NCBI RefSeq assembly: GCF_000970085.1
Contig: NZ_CP009506.1
Location: forward strand, 2,232,001-2,296,000
Direction: 5' to 3'
DNA: 64,000 nt
Source of the DNA: Methanosarcina siciliae T4/M
GTDB taxonomy: Archaea; Halobacteriota; Methanosarcinia; Methanosarcinales; Methanosarcinaceae
Shown: positions 1 through 7,615 of the stretch, piece after piece
Layout: each line of letters opens with the position of its first letter
How positions within the stretch are numbered: the stretch's first letter is position 1
Notes under the pieces: model-generated
Told to the model about the DNA's origin: nothing
The model's input: only the letters and a program-made list of their open reading frames with translations
The model's database searches: none
Translations under genes and position numbers: made by a program

Positions 1-138
1 ATGTTTATCTGTCCTTAATCAACAGTGAACTAAAATAAAAGTTGCCATTTTACACACAGGATAATCTGAATAAGAAAACTAAAAAAGATTCATAAAATTC
101 CGAAAAGTTGAAATTTATTTTAACCTTTTTGTATTCCT

Positions 139-1026
139 ATGAATGAACTGAAACTCGATAATAAACCCGTTGAAAAATTATTTTATAAATTTCGACCAAT
201 AAATCAACACTTATTTGACACATTAGAATATAATGAACTTTACTTTAGAGATCCTCGTGACTATAACGACCCAGTTGACAGTGTAGTGGATGGTTACTAT
301 GAAGGTACATTTGAAGAATTCATAGACTATATGATTAAAAAGGGTGGCATGAGTAGAGAAGTTGCAGTAAATAATATGGTAGTCGGAATCGCCTTAGGGG
401 ATTACCAGATAACTGGCAACAAGTTTAAACGAACCGCTCCCAAAAAAAGATTACACTTTGATATACCACATATCCCTACATATTGTCTCAGTGAAGAAAA
501 TAAGGATGTTACGATGTGGAGTCACTATGCAGACCATCATAAAGGAGTATGCTTAAGTTTCAAAGCAAAGTACGGGCCTATACCAGAATATGGAGAAGAG
601 GGCTATGGATTAACAATAAATTCAGAACGTATACCAATAGTAGAAATGACGTATGATGGAAAAATGCCAGATCCTATAAATTTATTGGACATAAATGGAA
701 AACAACTAATGCAATTTTTATCAACTAAAGGGTCATGCTGGGAATATGAAAAAGAATATCGAATGTTTTTATTTGAAGAAGCAAATGAACAGAATCAAAA
801 TATAAAAAGATGTACATTCGAAAAAACAGAACTGGAAGGCATCATTTTTGGATTAAACGTAAAGAAATGCGATGCTCTTAAAATTTATAGAATAATTCAT
901 AAAAATTATAACGATGTTCCATTCAACTTTTACAAAGTCCAAAAAGTAGAAAATGGATATGAAATTAGAATTAAACCAATATGTAAGACCGGCATAGATG
1001 AATATTTAGAATCCTTAAGTGATTAA
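139..1026 (+). CDS. DUF2971 domain protein
   Basis: The 295-residue product opens with the pattern typical of DUF2971 proteins: a short lead, then LFYKFRPINQ, then YFRDPRDYNDPVDS at about residues 34-47. Further on come YCLSEENKDVTMWSHYADHH at about residues 114-133 and a CWEYEKEYRMF motif near residue 200. The family is widespread in bacteria, archaea and phages and has no settled biochemical function. There is no signal peptide or membrane segment. The gene is clearly more AT-rich than the topoisomerase genes that follow, which suggests horizontal acquisition. It stands alone, with no operon partner inside the window. The family call is fairly secure; the function is unknown. Confidence 0.8.
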   Translation: MNELKLDNKPVEKLFYKFRPINQHLFDTLEYNELYFRDPRDYNDPVDSVVDGYYEGTFEEFIDYMIKKGGMSREVAVNNMVVGIALGDYQITGNKFKRTAPKKRLHFDIPHIPTYCLSEENKDVTMWSHYADHHKGVCLSFKAKYGPIPEYGEEGYGLTINSERIPIVEMTYDGKMPDPINLLDINGKQLMQFLSTKGSCWEYEKEYRMFLFEEANEQNQNIKRCTFEKTELEGIIFGLNVKKCDALKIYRIIHKNYNDVPFNFYKVQKVENGYEIRIKPICKTGIDEYLESLSD

Positions 1027-1114
1027 ATGATATTTTACCTTCTTTACAACTTGATCAAATCAAGAAACGCACAACGGGACTCTATATTGCTGAAAACAAT
1101 CTAATTATGAGTTT

Positions 1115-1204
1115 TTACTGCATGCGCAAAACCTTAACAACCCTATCACTAACCTTCAATCCTTCAATATCGGCATCTTTGTATCTCTCTAAATACTTAT
1201 CCAA
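1115..1204 (-). pseudogene. possible C-terminal gene fragment
   Basis: A minus-strand reading frame opens at TTG 1204 and gives LDKYLERYKDADIEGLKV followed by SDRVVKVLRMQ and a stop. The composition looks protein-like, helical and charged, but an in-frame stop lies just upstream. It may be the last 30 codons of a decayed gene between the DUF2971 and Lrp-like genes. I do not recognise the parent family, and chance cannot be excluded. Confidence 0.2.
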
Positions 1205-1275
1205 TTAGCAGGTTTTTTTCTTCGGGCTGTCGGATAAAAATAAATATCTTGCAGCCGTTACCTTAAGTGATACCT

Positions 1276-1506
1276 ATGGTTATAGGAGTTACAATGATAA
1301 ACGTGCTGCCCGGATATGAAAAGGCAGCATACAGGGAATTGAAGAATATAGAGGGAATCAAGGACGTCTACCATGTTTTCGGAGAGTACGATTTTGTCAT
1401 AATCATAGACGTCGAAGATCTTAGCATCCTCAATGCCGTGGTAGACAGGATAAGGGAAAGCGAAACCGTAACCGCAACCCAGACGATTATCGGGGCGGAA
1501 CTCTGA
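1276..1506 (+). CDS. Stand-alone Lrp/AsnC effector-binding (RAM) domain protein
   Basis: This 76-residue protein is a single Lrp/AsnC ligand-binding domain with no helix-turn-helix. It shows the beta-alpha-beta opening MVIGVTMINVLPGYEKAAY, the core IKDVYHVFGEYDFVIII, and the ending TATQTIIGAEL. Such orphan RAM domains are common in archaea; they bind amino acids and can assemble with full-length Lrp regulators. I chose ATG 1276 because family members begin with this VIGVT strand. A GTG at 1267 is in frame upstream, and ATG 1294 has an AGGAG six bases upstream but would remove the first strand. Confidence 0.85.
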   Translation: MVIGVTMINVLPGYEKAAYRELKNIEGIKDVYHVFGEYDFVIIIDVEDLSILNAVVDRIRESETVTATQTIIGAEL

Positions 1507-1698
1507 TTCCTGGCGCCTGAAAGCCTGAACTTCCTGCAGGAAAGAGCCGGAAGAATCGTTATCTTTTTTAGCAGGCGCTAATATTTATTACCTTACGCTT
1601 TTATTAAGAAAGAATTCCTTTTCAGACAGAGAAGCTTACTGTGAAGACCGTATCCTTTTAAGCATCAGATCAATTTTTCAGCCCTGAGGTAAAAGTTC

Positions 1699-3564
1699 AT
1701 GGAAATCCCCATTGCAGAAGAACTCGCCAAAAAACAAAAATCAATAAGTGTAGCCGAATTTTTCGAGAAGAACAGGCAGATCCTGGGTTTTGATTCAGCG
1801 CCCCGAAGTCTCATAACAACTGTAAAAGAAGCCGTGGATAACTCCCTGGATGCCTGTGAGGAAGCCGGGATCCTGCCGGATATCCTTGTTCAGGTTGAGA
1901 GAACAGGCCAGGATTATGTAACCGTTATCATTGAAGACAACGGGCCGGGGATCGTAAGAGAACAGATCCCCAAAGTCTTTGCAAAGCTGCTCTACGGTTC
2001 AAGGTTCCATGCCCTCAAGCAGAGCAGGGGGCAGCAGGGAATAGGAATTTCGGCAGCTGTACTTTATGCTCAGATGACGGCAGGCAGGCACACAAAAATC
2101 CTCTCCAAGACCGGCTCAAACGTTCCTGCTCACTATTACGAGCTCATGATCAATACCGGCACCAATGAGCCTGATATCCTGGTCGATGAGGTCAGGGACT
2201 GGTTCCGCCCTCACGGGACCCAGATCGAACTGGAGATGAAAGCTGCCTATGTAAAAGGGAGGAGGCAGTCTATTTACGAATACCTTAAGGCCACTGCAAT
2301 TGTAAACCCCCATGCAAGGGTTACTCTTATCGACCCTGACGGCAACGAGGAGGTCTTTGAAAGGGCTACGGATAAAATTCCTGATCCCGCAGAAGAAATC
2401 CTGCCCCATCCCGAAGGGATTGAACTGGGAACGCTTATGAAAATGCTCCACTACACGGAGCGCCAGAAGCTTGCTCCCTTCCTCCGCTACTCTTTTTGTA
2501 AGATCGGGCTGCTCACTGCCGAGGAAATCTGCAAGGCGGCGGGGCTTGATCCCGAAATAGATCCCCATGCCCTGGGGCGCCATGAGGCAAGAAAACTGAT
2601 CGAGGCTTTCCAGAAGGTAAAGATCATGTCCCCGCCTACGGACTGCCTTTCCCCGATCGGGGAAGAGCTGATCTATAGGGGGCTTGAGAAAGAGACAAAC
2701 GTGGACTTCATTGCCACAAGCACGCGAAAACCGGCCGTATATTCCGGGAACCCCTTTGTAGTGGAAGTGGGGCTTGCATACGGGGGCAATCTCCCGAAAG
2801 AAGAAAAGATCAGTATCATGCGTTTTGCAAATCGTGTGCCTCTGCTTTACCAGCAGGGAGGATGCGTGACCACCCATGCCGTAGAGGACATAAAATGGAA
2901 GCAGTACGGCTTAAACCAGCCCGGAGGAGGGGTTCCTACAGGGCCTGTTCTCCTCCTGATCCACGTCGCATCCATTAACGTGCCCTTTACATCCGAATCA
3001 AAAGATGCGATTGCCGATATTCCCGTAATTAAAGATGAAGTGGACCTTGCAGTCAAAGAAGTTGCAAGAAAACTCAAGCATTACCTGAGCAAGCAGAGCA
3101 ACCTCAAGAAGCGCAGGGAAAAAGAGATTATCATTACGAAAGTGCTGCCGAAAATGGCAGCAAAGGTTGCAAATATCCTGGACAAGGACGTCCCTGACAT
3201 AAACCCTGTTGTTGCAAAGATCATGGGGAACCTGCTTGTGCACAGGAAGGTCAAAAACAATGGCGACGGGACTGCGGATGTGGCAATAAAGGTCAAGAAT
3301 TTCGGGACCTCGGCGTATTCTTTCAGGGTGCACGAAATGCTCCCCTGCAAAATTGACGGGGCAAAACCTGAGCCAAAGGTTGTTACCATGGGCAACGATT
3401 ACGATTACATCTGGGAGGTTTCGGCAGCTGCAGGCTCTTCCAAAGTACTCAGCTACAAAATAGGTTCTGCAACCGACGAAGAACTCCGAAAGCTTCCTCA
3501 GCTGATTGTGGAAGGGATTGAAGAAGAACTGGTTACCGGGGCAAAGGCTTTCAGGGGTGTTTGA
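1699..3564 (+). CDS. top6B: DNA topoisomerase VI subunit B
   Basis: This is the ATPase subunit of the archaeal type IIB topoisomerase, which relaxes and decatenates DNA as an A2B2 heterotetramer. The 621 residues begin with a GHKL ATPase: EAVDNSLDACEEAG near residues 37-50 (N box, Mg/ATP binding), IIEDNGPGI near residue 78, and the lid RGQQGIGISAAVLYAQ near residue 113. An H2TH-like region and the transducer domain follow. The C-terminal 100 residues form the Ig-like extension seen in methanosarcinal proteins. A GAGGT lies nine bases before ATG 1699. The stop is one base away from the start of top6A, so the two subunits are almost certainly cotranslated. Confidence 0.97.
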   Translation: MEIPIAEELAKKQKSISVAEFFEKNRQILGFDSAPRSLITTVKEAVDNSLDACEEAGILPDILVQVERTGQDYVTVIIEDNGPGIVREQIPKVFAKLLYGSRFHALKQSRGQQGIGISAAVLYAQMTAGRHTKILSKTGSNVPAHYYELMINTGTNEPDILVDEVRDWFRPHGTQIELEMKAAYVKGRRQSIYEYLKATAIVNPHARVTLIDPDGNEEVFERATDKIPDPAEEILPHPEGIELGTLMKMLHYTERQKLAPFLRYSFCKIGLLTAEEICKAAGLDPEIDPHALGRHEARKLIEAFQKVKIMSPPTDCLSPIGEELIYRGLEKETNVDFIATSTRKPAVYSGNPFVVEVGLAYGGNLPKEEKISIMRFANRVPLLYQQGGCVTTHAVEDIKWKQYGLNQPGGGVPTGPVLLLIHVASINVPFTSESKDAIADIPVIKDEVDLAVKEVARKLKHYLSKQSNLKKRREKEIIITKVLPKMAAKVANILDKDVPDINPVVAKIMGNLLVHRKVKNNGDGTADVAIKVKNFGTSAYSFRVHEMLPCKIDGAKPEPKVVTMGNDYDYIWEVSAAAGSSKVLSYKIGSATDEELRKLPQLIVEGIEEELVTGAKAFRGV

Positions 3565-3565
3565 A

Positions 3566-4687
3566 ATGGCAGGAGACGTAAATAACGAAGCAAACAGCAA
3601 AAAAATGCAGGGAGATCTCCTGGCAAAGGAAAGGCTCCTTGAGCTTGCAGGAAAGATCTACAACCAGTTTGAAGAGGAGGTTATCCCGAGTGTCAGCCTC
3701 CCCAGCCGGACCAAGGCAAATATAGAATATTCCGATGAGAGTGATGTTTGGGTCTACGGGGGACGGGAAAGTGAGAGGAGCGCAAAGACCGTAAAAGGGG
3801 CGTTCCAGCTCCTGAAGACCACATATGCGACAGACTTCCTCATAAACGAACACCTTTCCCAGAACCGCGGTTCAACGCTTCGAGAACTTTATTACATCTC
3901 CGAAGGCTGGGACTATGCCAAATTCAAGGAACAGGCTGAAAGCGACCGCCTGATCGAAGACCTCGAACTCCTGACCAGCCTCCAGAGGGAGTATTTCCAC
4001 ATGCGCCCTGAAGAAGACGGGGCTACTATGTTCGGGCCTATTGAGATCTCGGAACTGACCAAACGGGGCACGCGGAATATCCACTGCCAGAAGGATGTGG
4101 GAGAAGGTGGGTACCAGATCCCCTTCAATGTGGAAAATATTGAGTTTAAGAATCACGACGCAAGCATGATTATTGCCATAGAAACCGGTGGTATGTATGC
4201 CCGTTTAATGGAAAACGGGTTTGATGAGGCTTATAATGCAATTCTTGTCCACCTGAAGGGCCAGCCTGCACGGTCAACCCGCAGAATAATCAAGCGTATG
4301 AACGAGGAGTTGGAGATTCCCGTAGCAGTCTTTACCGACGGTGACCCTTGGTCTTACAGGATCTATGCCTCGGTTGCCTACGGGGCTATAAAAAGCGCTC
4401 ACCTCTCGGAATTCATGGCAACCCCCGCTGCCAAATTCCTTGGGCTTCAACCTTCGGATATTGTAGAATACGAACTTTCAACCGACAAGCTCACCGAGCA
4501 GGACATAAGTGCGCTTCGGAGCGAACTTTCCGACCCCCGCTTTGAATCCGAATACTGGAAAGAGCAGATCCAGCTCCAGCTCAATATCGGCAAGAAGGCC
4601 GAACAGCAGGCTTTCGCAGGAAAGGGTCTGGACTTCGTAACCGAGGTCTATCTTCCTAACCGGCTGAAAGAACTGGGCATGGTCTGA
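3566..4687 (+). CDS. top6A: DNA topoisomerase VI subunit A
   Basis: This is the DNA-cleaving subunit of topoisomerase VI, homologous to Spo11. The 373-residue product has a winged-helix 5Y-CAP domain with the catalytic tyrosine in STLRELYYISEGW near residues 95-107. A Toprim domain follows, with the glutamate in AIETGGMYARL and the DxD motif in FTDGDPWSYRIYA. I place the start at ATG 3566, one base after the top6B stop (TGAAATG). A longer in-frame reading from 3506 runs inside top6B and lacks family similarity. The gene forms an operon with top6B. Confidence 0.96.
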   Translation: MAGDVNNEANSKKMQGDLLAKERLLELAGKIYNQFEEEVIPSVSLPSRTKANIEYSDESDVWVYGGRESERSAKTVKGAFQLLKTTYATDFLINEHLSQNRGSTLRELYYISEGWDYAKFKEQAESDRLIEDLELLTSLQREYFHMRPEEDGATMFGPIEISELTKRGTRNIHCQKDVGEGGYQIPFNVENIEFKNHDASMIIAIETGGMYARLMENGFDEAYNAILVHLKGQPARSTRRIIKRMNEELEIPVAVFTDGDPWSYRIYASVAYGAIKSAHLSEFMATPAAKFLGLQPSDIVEYELSTDKLTEQDISALRSELSDPRFESEYWKEQIQLQLNIGKKAEQQAFAGKGLDFVTEVYLPNRLKELGMV

Positions 4688-5699
4688 GAGTAATCGGGTG
4701 AACAAATTAGTACAAAGTAGTACCGGAAACTGAATAATACCTGAAAGATATCTGAGCTCGGATAAGAGAGAACCGACTATTCCTGTCGAATACTCCTGCC
4801 AGGATTATAAATGATTTGAAAAGACTGCTGGTAGTGAATGCTGGTAGTGGATAAAAGTTGAAGTCCGAATCCCATGCCTTAAACCCACGCTAGCAGAATT
4901 ACAGCAAGCTGTTCTAAAAATGGTAGCTGATTACAGCAGTCCGGAGTTAATCGGTTGATATTTTTAACATGGAGCCTCAGTGATCTTTCAGTTTGTTTTG
5001 TCCTGGGCTTTGTGCCGGCTGGAATCGGTGTTTGCTTCCGGAAATTAAAGTCCAATCCGAGCGACGTCCGTAAGTTTGAGGCTCAAAGTATCAACTGTCT
5101 CCTGGTGGAAAGCTCCCGATTTGCAGAATGGTACGGGATGAAAATTTATGTTTCCCAGTTATGTTTTGCACATTTCAGTTATTTATGCATTCAATAGTTA
5201 CCTTTAAGGATCACGATCTTTTTAATGCTTGATAATTTCAGGCACAAAGAACTATGTCTCAGTAATGCTTCTCAAACTTCTAAAATGCCGCGAGTCACTC
5301 TCTGATTGCCCTGAGGTAAGCAAATTTTTCTCTGTGAGACAGCAAATATTTATTTCAACCAAGAACATCTTAATAAATTGCTCTGAAAAGGGCATTTTCG
5401 GGTACAAAATTATGCTAAAAATTACCTTTTTCGAGAGATTCTGGGCAGAAAAATCAGGCTAAATATGCTGTAGATCTAAAGGCTTAAAATGTATGAACGC
5501 ATATTGAATCTGGCTTACCGTAGAAACATAAAAATTATATATAAAAATTTTCTAATAAAAAGCAAAATTTCAGAGAATTGATACGACTTCTAAAGTTCGA
5601 TTTCGAACCGAGTTTCCCTTCGAATTTTAAAAAATGTATAATATGTTATGAGATTTAAAATAAATAACTTTATCAGATTTTTATGGAGAATAAACCACG
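4688..5699. other. Intergenic region between top6A and gyrB
   Basis: This gap of about 1 kb has no coding region I can support. Short open frames near 4955-5197 and 5229-5462 have no recognisable motifs and no good ribosome site. The right half is AT-rich and carries TATA-like boxes near 5535-5545 and 5634-5645, consistent with a long gyrBA leader. No hairpin terminator stands out. Confidence 0.6.
5533..5546 (+). promoter_or_regulatory. Candidate TATA box of gyrBA
   Basis: An AATTATATATAAA stretch about 155 bases upstream of gyrB resembles an archaeal TATA box. A second candidate, TGTATAATATG, lies at 5635-5645, about 60 bases upstream. I cannot tell from sequence which one directs transcription. 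Confidence 0.35.
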
Positions 5700-7604
5700 A
5701 TGAGTGATGAACAGGTTTATGACGCTTCACATATCCAGGTACTCGAGGGCCTTGAAGCTGTCCGAAAACGCCCGAGCATGTATATAGGGAGCACAGATGG
5801 CCGCGGGCTCCACCACTTAGTCTACGAGGTTGTAGACAACAGTATTGATGAAGCTCTTGCAGGCTTCTGTACAAGGGTCGATGTCACGATCAATCCCGAT
5901 GGAAGCGTGACGGTAATTGACAATGGGAGGGGTATCCCTATCGACCCCCATCCGGTGCACAAAAAATCAGCCCTTGAGGTCGTGATGACGATTCTGCACG
6001 CGGGAGGAAAATTCGACAAGGATACCTACAAGGTCTCCGGAGGACTGCATGGGGTAGGTGTCTCGGTAGTAAATGCCCTTTCGGAATGGACTGAAGTAGA
6101 AGTAAGCAGAGATGGAAAAAAGTACTCCCAGCGTTACATTCGCGGAAAGCCGGAGTCAGATGTTCGGGAAATAGGAACTTCGGACCTTGCAGGCACAAAA
6201 ACCACTTTCAAACCCGATGCAAGAATTTTTGAAACCACGGATTTCCAGTACGATATTCTCTCAAACAGGCTTAGAGAGCTGGCTTTCCTTAACAGGGGCC
6301 TCACAATCAGCCTGAATGACTTAAGAAGCCCCGACGGGCAGGCTGACACTTTCACTTATAGCGGCGGAATTGTCGAATTCGTGGAGTACCTGAACAAGAA
6401 AAAGCAGCCCCTTCACGATAAGCCGATTTATTTCGAACGGCAAAGAGATGACATGGTTGTAGAAATTGCAATGCAGTACACGAACAGCTATACTGAAAAC
6501 GTGTACTCTTTTGCAAACAACATCAATACCCATGAGGGCGGGACCCATATAATAGGTTTCAAGAGTGCCCTTACAAGGGTTGCAAATGATTACATAAAAG
6601 CCAACAAGCTCTCCAAAGAAGACACAAAGCTGACCGGAGACGATGTAAGGGAAGGGCTGACTGCAATCATCAGTGTCAAGCTTATGGAACCTCAGTTTGA
6701 GGGGCAGACCAAGACAAGGCTCGGAAACAGTGATGTCAAGGGAATAGTTGACTCCCTTGTAACGGACGGGCTTGCGGAATACTTTGAGGAAAACCCGAAG
6801 GTCGCAAACGTTATCCTTGAAAAAGCCCTCCTCGCCCAGAGAGCCCGGGAGGCTGCAAAAAAGGCAAGGGAACTTACCCGCCGAAAGAGCGCGCTCGAGG
6901 TCAGCACCCTGCCCGGAAAACTTGCAGATTGCTCGGAAAAAGACCCTTCAGTCTGCGAGATTTACATCGTAGAAGGTAATTCGGCAGGAGGTTCGGCAAA
7001 ACAGGGCAGGGACAGGGGTTTTCAGGCAATATTACCCCTCAGGGGCAAGATCTTGAATGTGGAGAAATCCAGACTTGCGAAGATCCTGAAAAACAACGAG
7101 GTCGTCTCTCTTATTACTGCCCTCGGGACCGGAGTCAGTGAGGACTTCACTCTGGAAAGTGCTCGCTATCATAAAGTCATCCTCATGACTGATGCTGATG
7201 TGGATGGAGCGCACATCAGGACTCTTCTTCTTACTCTGTTCTTCCGCTATATGAGGCCCCTGATCGACGCCGGATACGTATATATCGCCCAGCCTCCGCT
7301 CTACCGCATAAAGAAAGGCAAATCTGAGTACTATATACACTCGGACAGGGAACTTGAAGTAAAGAAAAAAGAACTCGGGGAAAAAGGACTTGCCATCCAA
7401 CGCTACAAAGGTCTTGGAGAAATGAACCCGGAGCAGCTCTGGGAAACCACCATGAACCCTGAGAGCCGCACACTTTTGCAGGTTACTCTGGAAGATGCGA
7501 TCCGCGCTGACGAAATCTTCCGCGTCCTGATGGGAGATGAGGTCGAGCCTCGCAGAAACTTCATTGAAACTCACGCAAAAGAGGTCGTGGATCTGGACAT
7601 CTGA
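5700..7604 (+). CDS. gyrB: DNA gyrase subunit B
   Basis: This is the ATPase and Toprim subunit of gyrase, which introduces negative supercoils with GyrA. The 634 residues match the short archaeal and Gram-positive form. GHKL motifs are YEVVDNSIDEALAGF near residue 40 and GLHGVGVSVVNALSEW near residue 115. The Toprim domain shows EGNSAGGSAKQGRDR near residue 425 and the metal-binding DADVDGAHIRTLLL near residue 499. The C-terminal tail has QRYKGLGEMNPEQLWETTM. ATG 5700 is preceded by a GGAG 11 bases away. It forms an operon with gyrA, with 11 bases between them. Archaeal gyrases are thought to derive from bacteria. Confidence 0.97.
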   Translation: MSDEQVYDASHIQVLEGLEAVRKRPSMYIGSTDGRGLHHLVYEVVDNSIDEALAGFCTRVDVTINPDGSVTVIDNGRGIPIDPHPVHKKSALEVVMTILHAGGKFDKDTYKVSGGLHGVGVSVVNALSEWTEVEVSRDGKKYSQRYIRGKPESDVREIGTSDLAGTKTTFKPDARIFETTDFQYDILSNRLRELAFLNRGLTISLNDLRSPDGQADTFTYSGGIVEFVEYLNKKKQPLHDKPIYFERQRDDMVVEIAMQYTNSYTENVYSFANNINTHEGGTHIIGFKSALTRVANDYIKANKLSKEDTKLTGDDVREGLTAIISVKLMEPQFEGQTKTRLGNSDVKGIVDSLVTDGLAEYFEENPKVANVILEKALLAQRAREAAKKARELTRRKSALEVSTLPGKLADCSEKDPSVCEIYIVEGNSAGGSAKQGRDRGFQAILPLRGKILNVEKSRLAKILKNNEVVSLITALGTGVSEDFTLESARYHKVILMTDADVDGAHIRTLLLTLFFRYMRPLIDAGYVYIAQPPLYRIKKGKSEYYIHSDRELEVKKKELGEKGLAIQRYKGLGEMNPEQLWETTMNPESRTLLQVTLEDAIRADEIFRVLMGDEVEPRRNFIETHAKEVVDLDI

Positions 7605-7615
7605 GGTGGCTGAAA

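Noticed and set aside
2116..2877. Long antisense frames inside top6B, gyrA and other large genes
   Set aside because: They are shadows of genes with strong family matches on the other strand.
4955..5462. Two plus-strand frames of about 80 codons between top6A and gyrB
   Set aside because: No motif, no ribosome site and no sign of coding composition; more likely leader and intergenic DNA.
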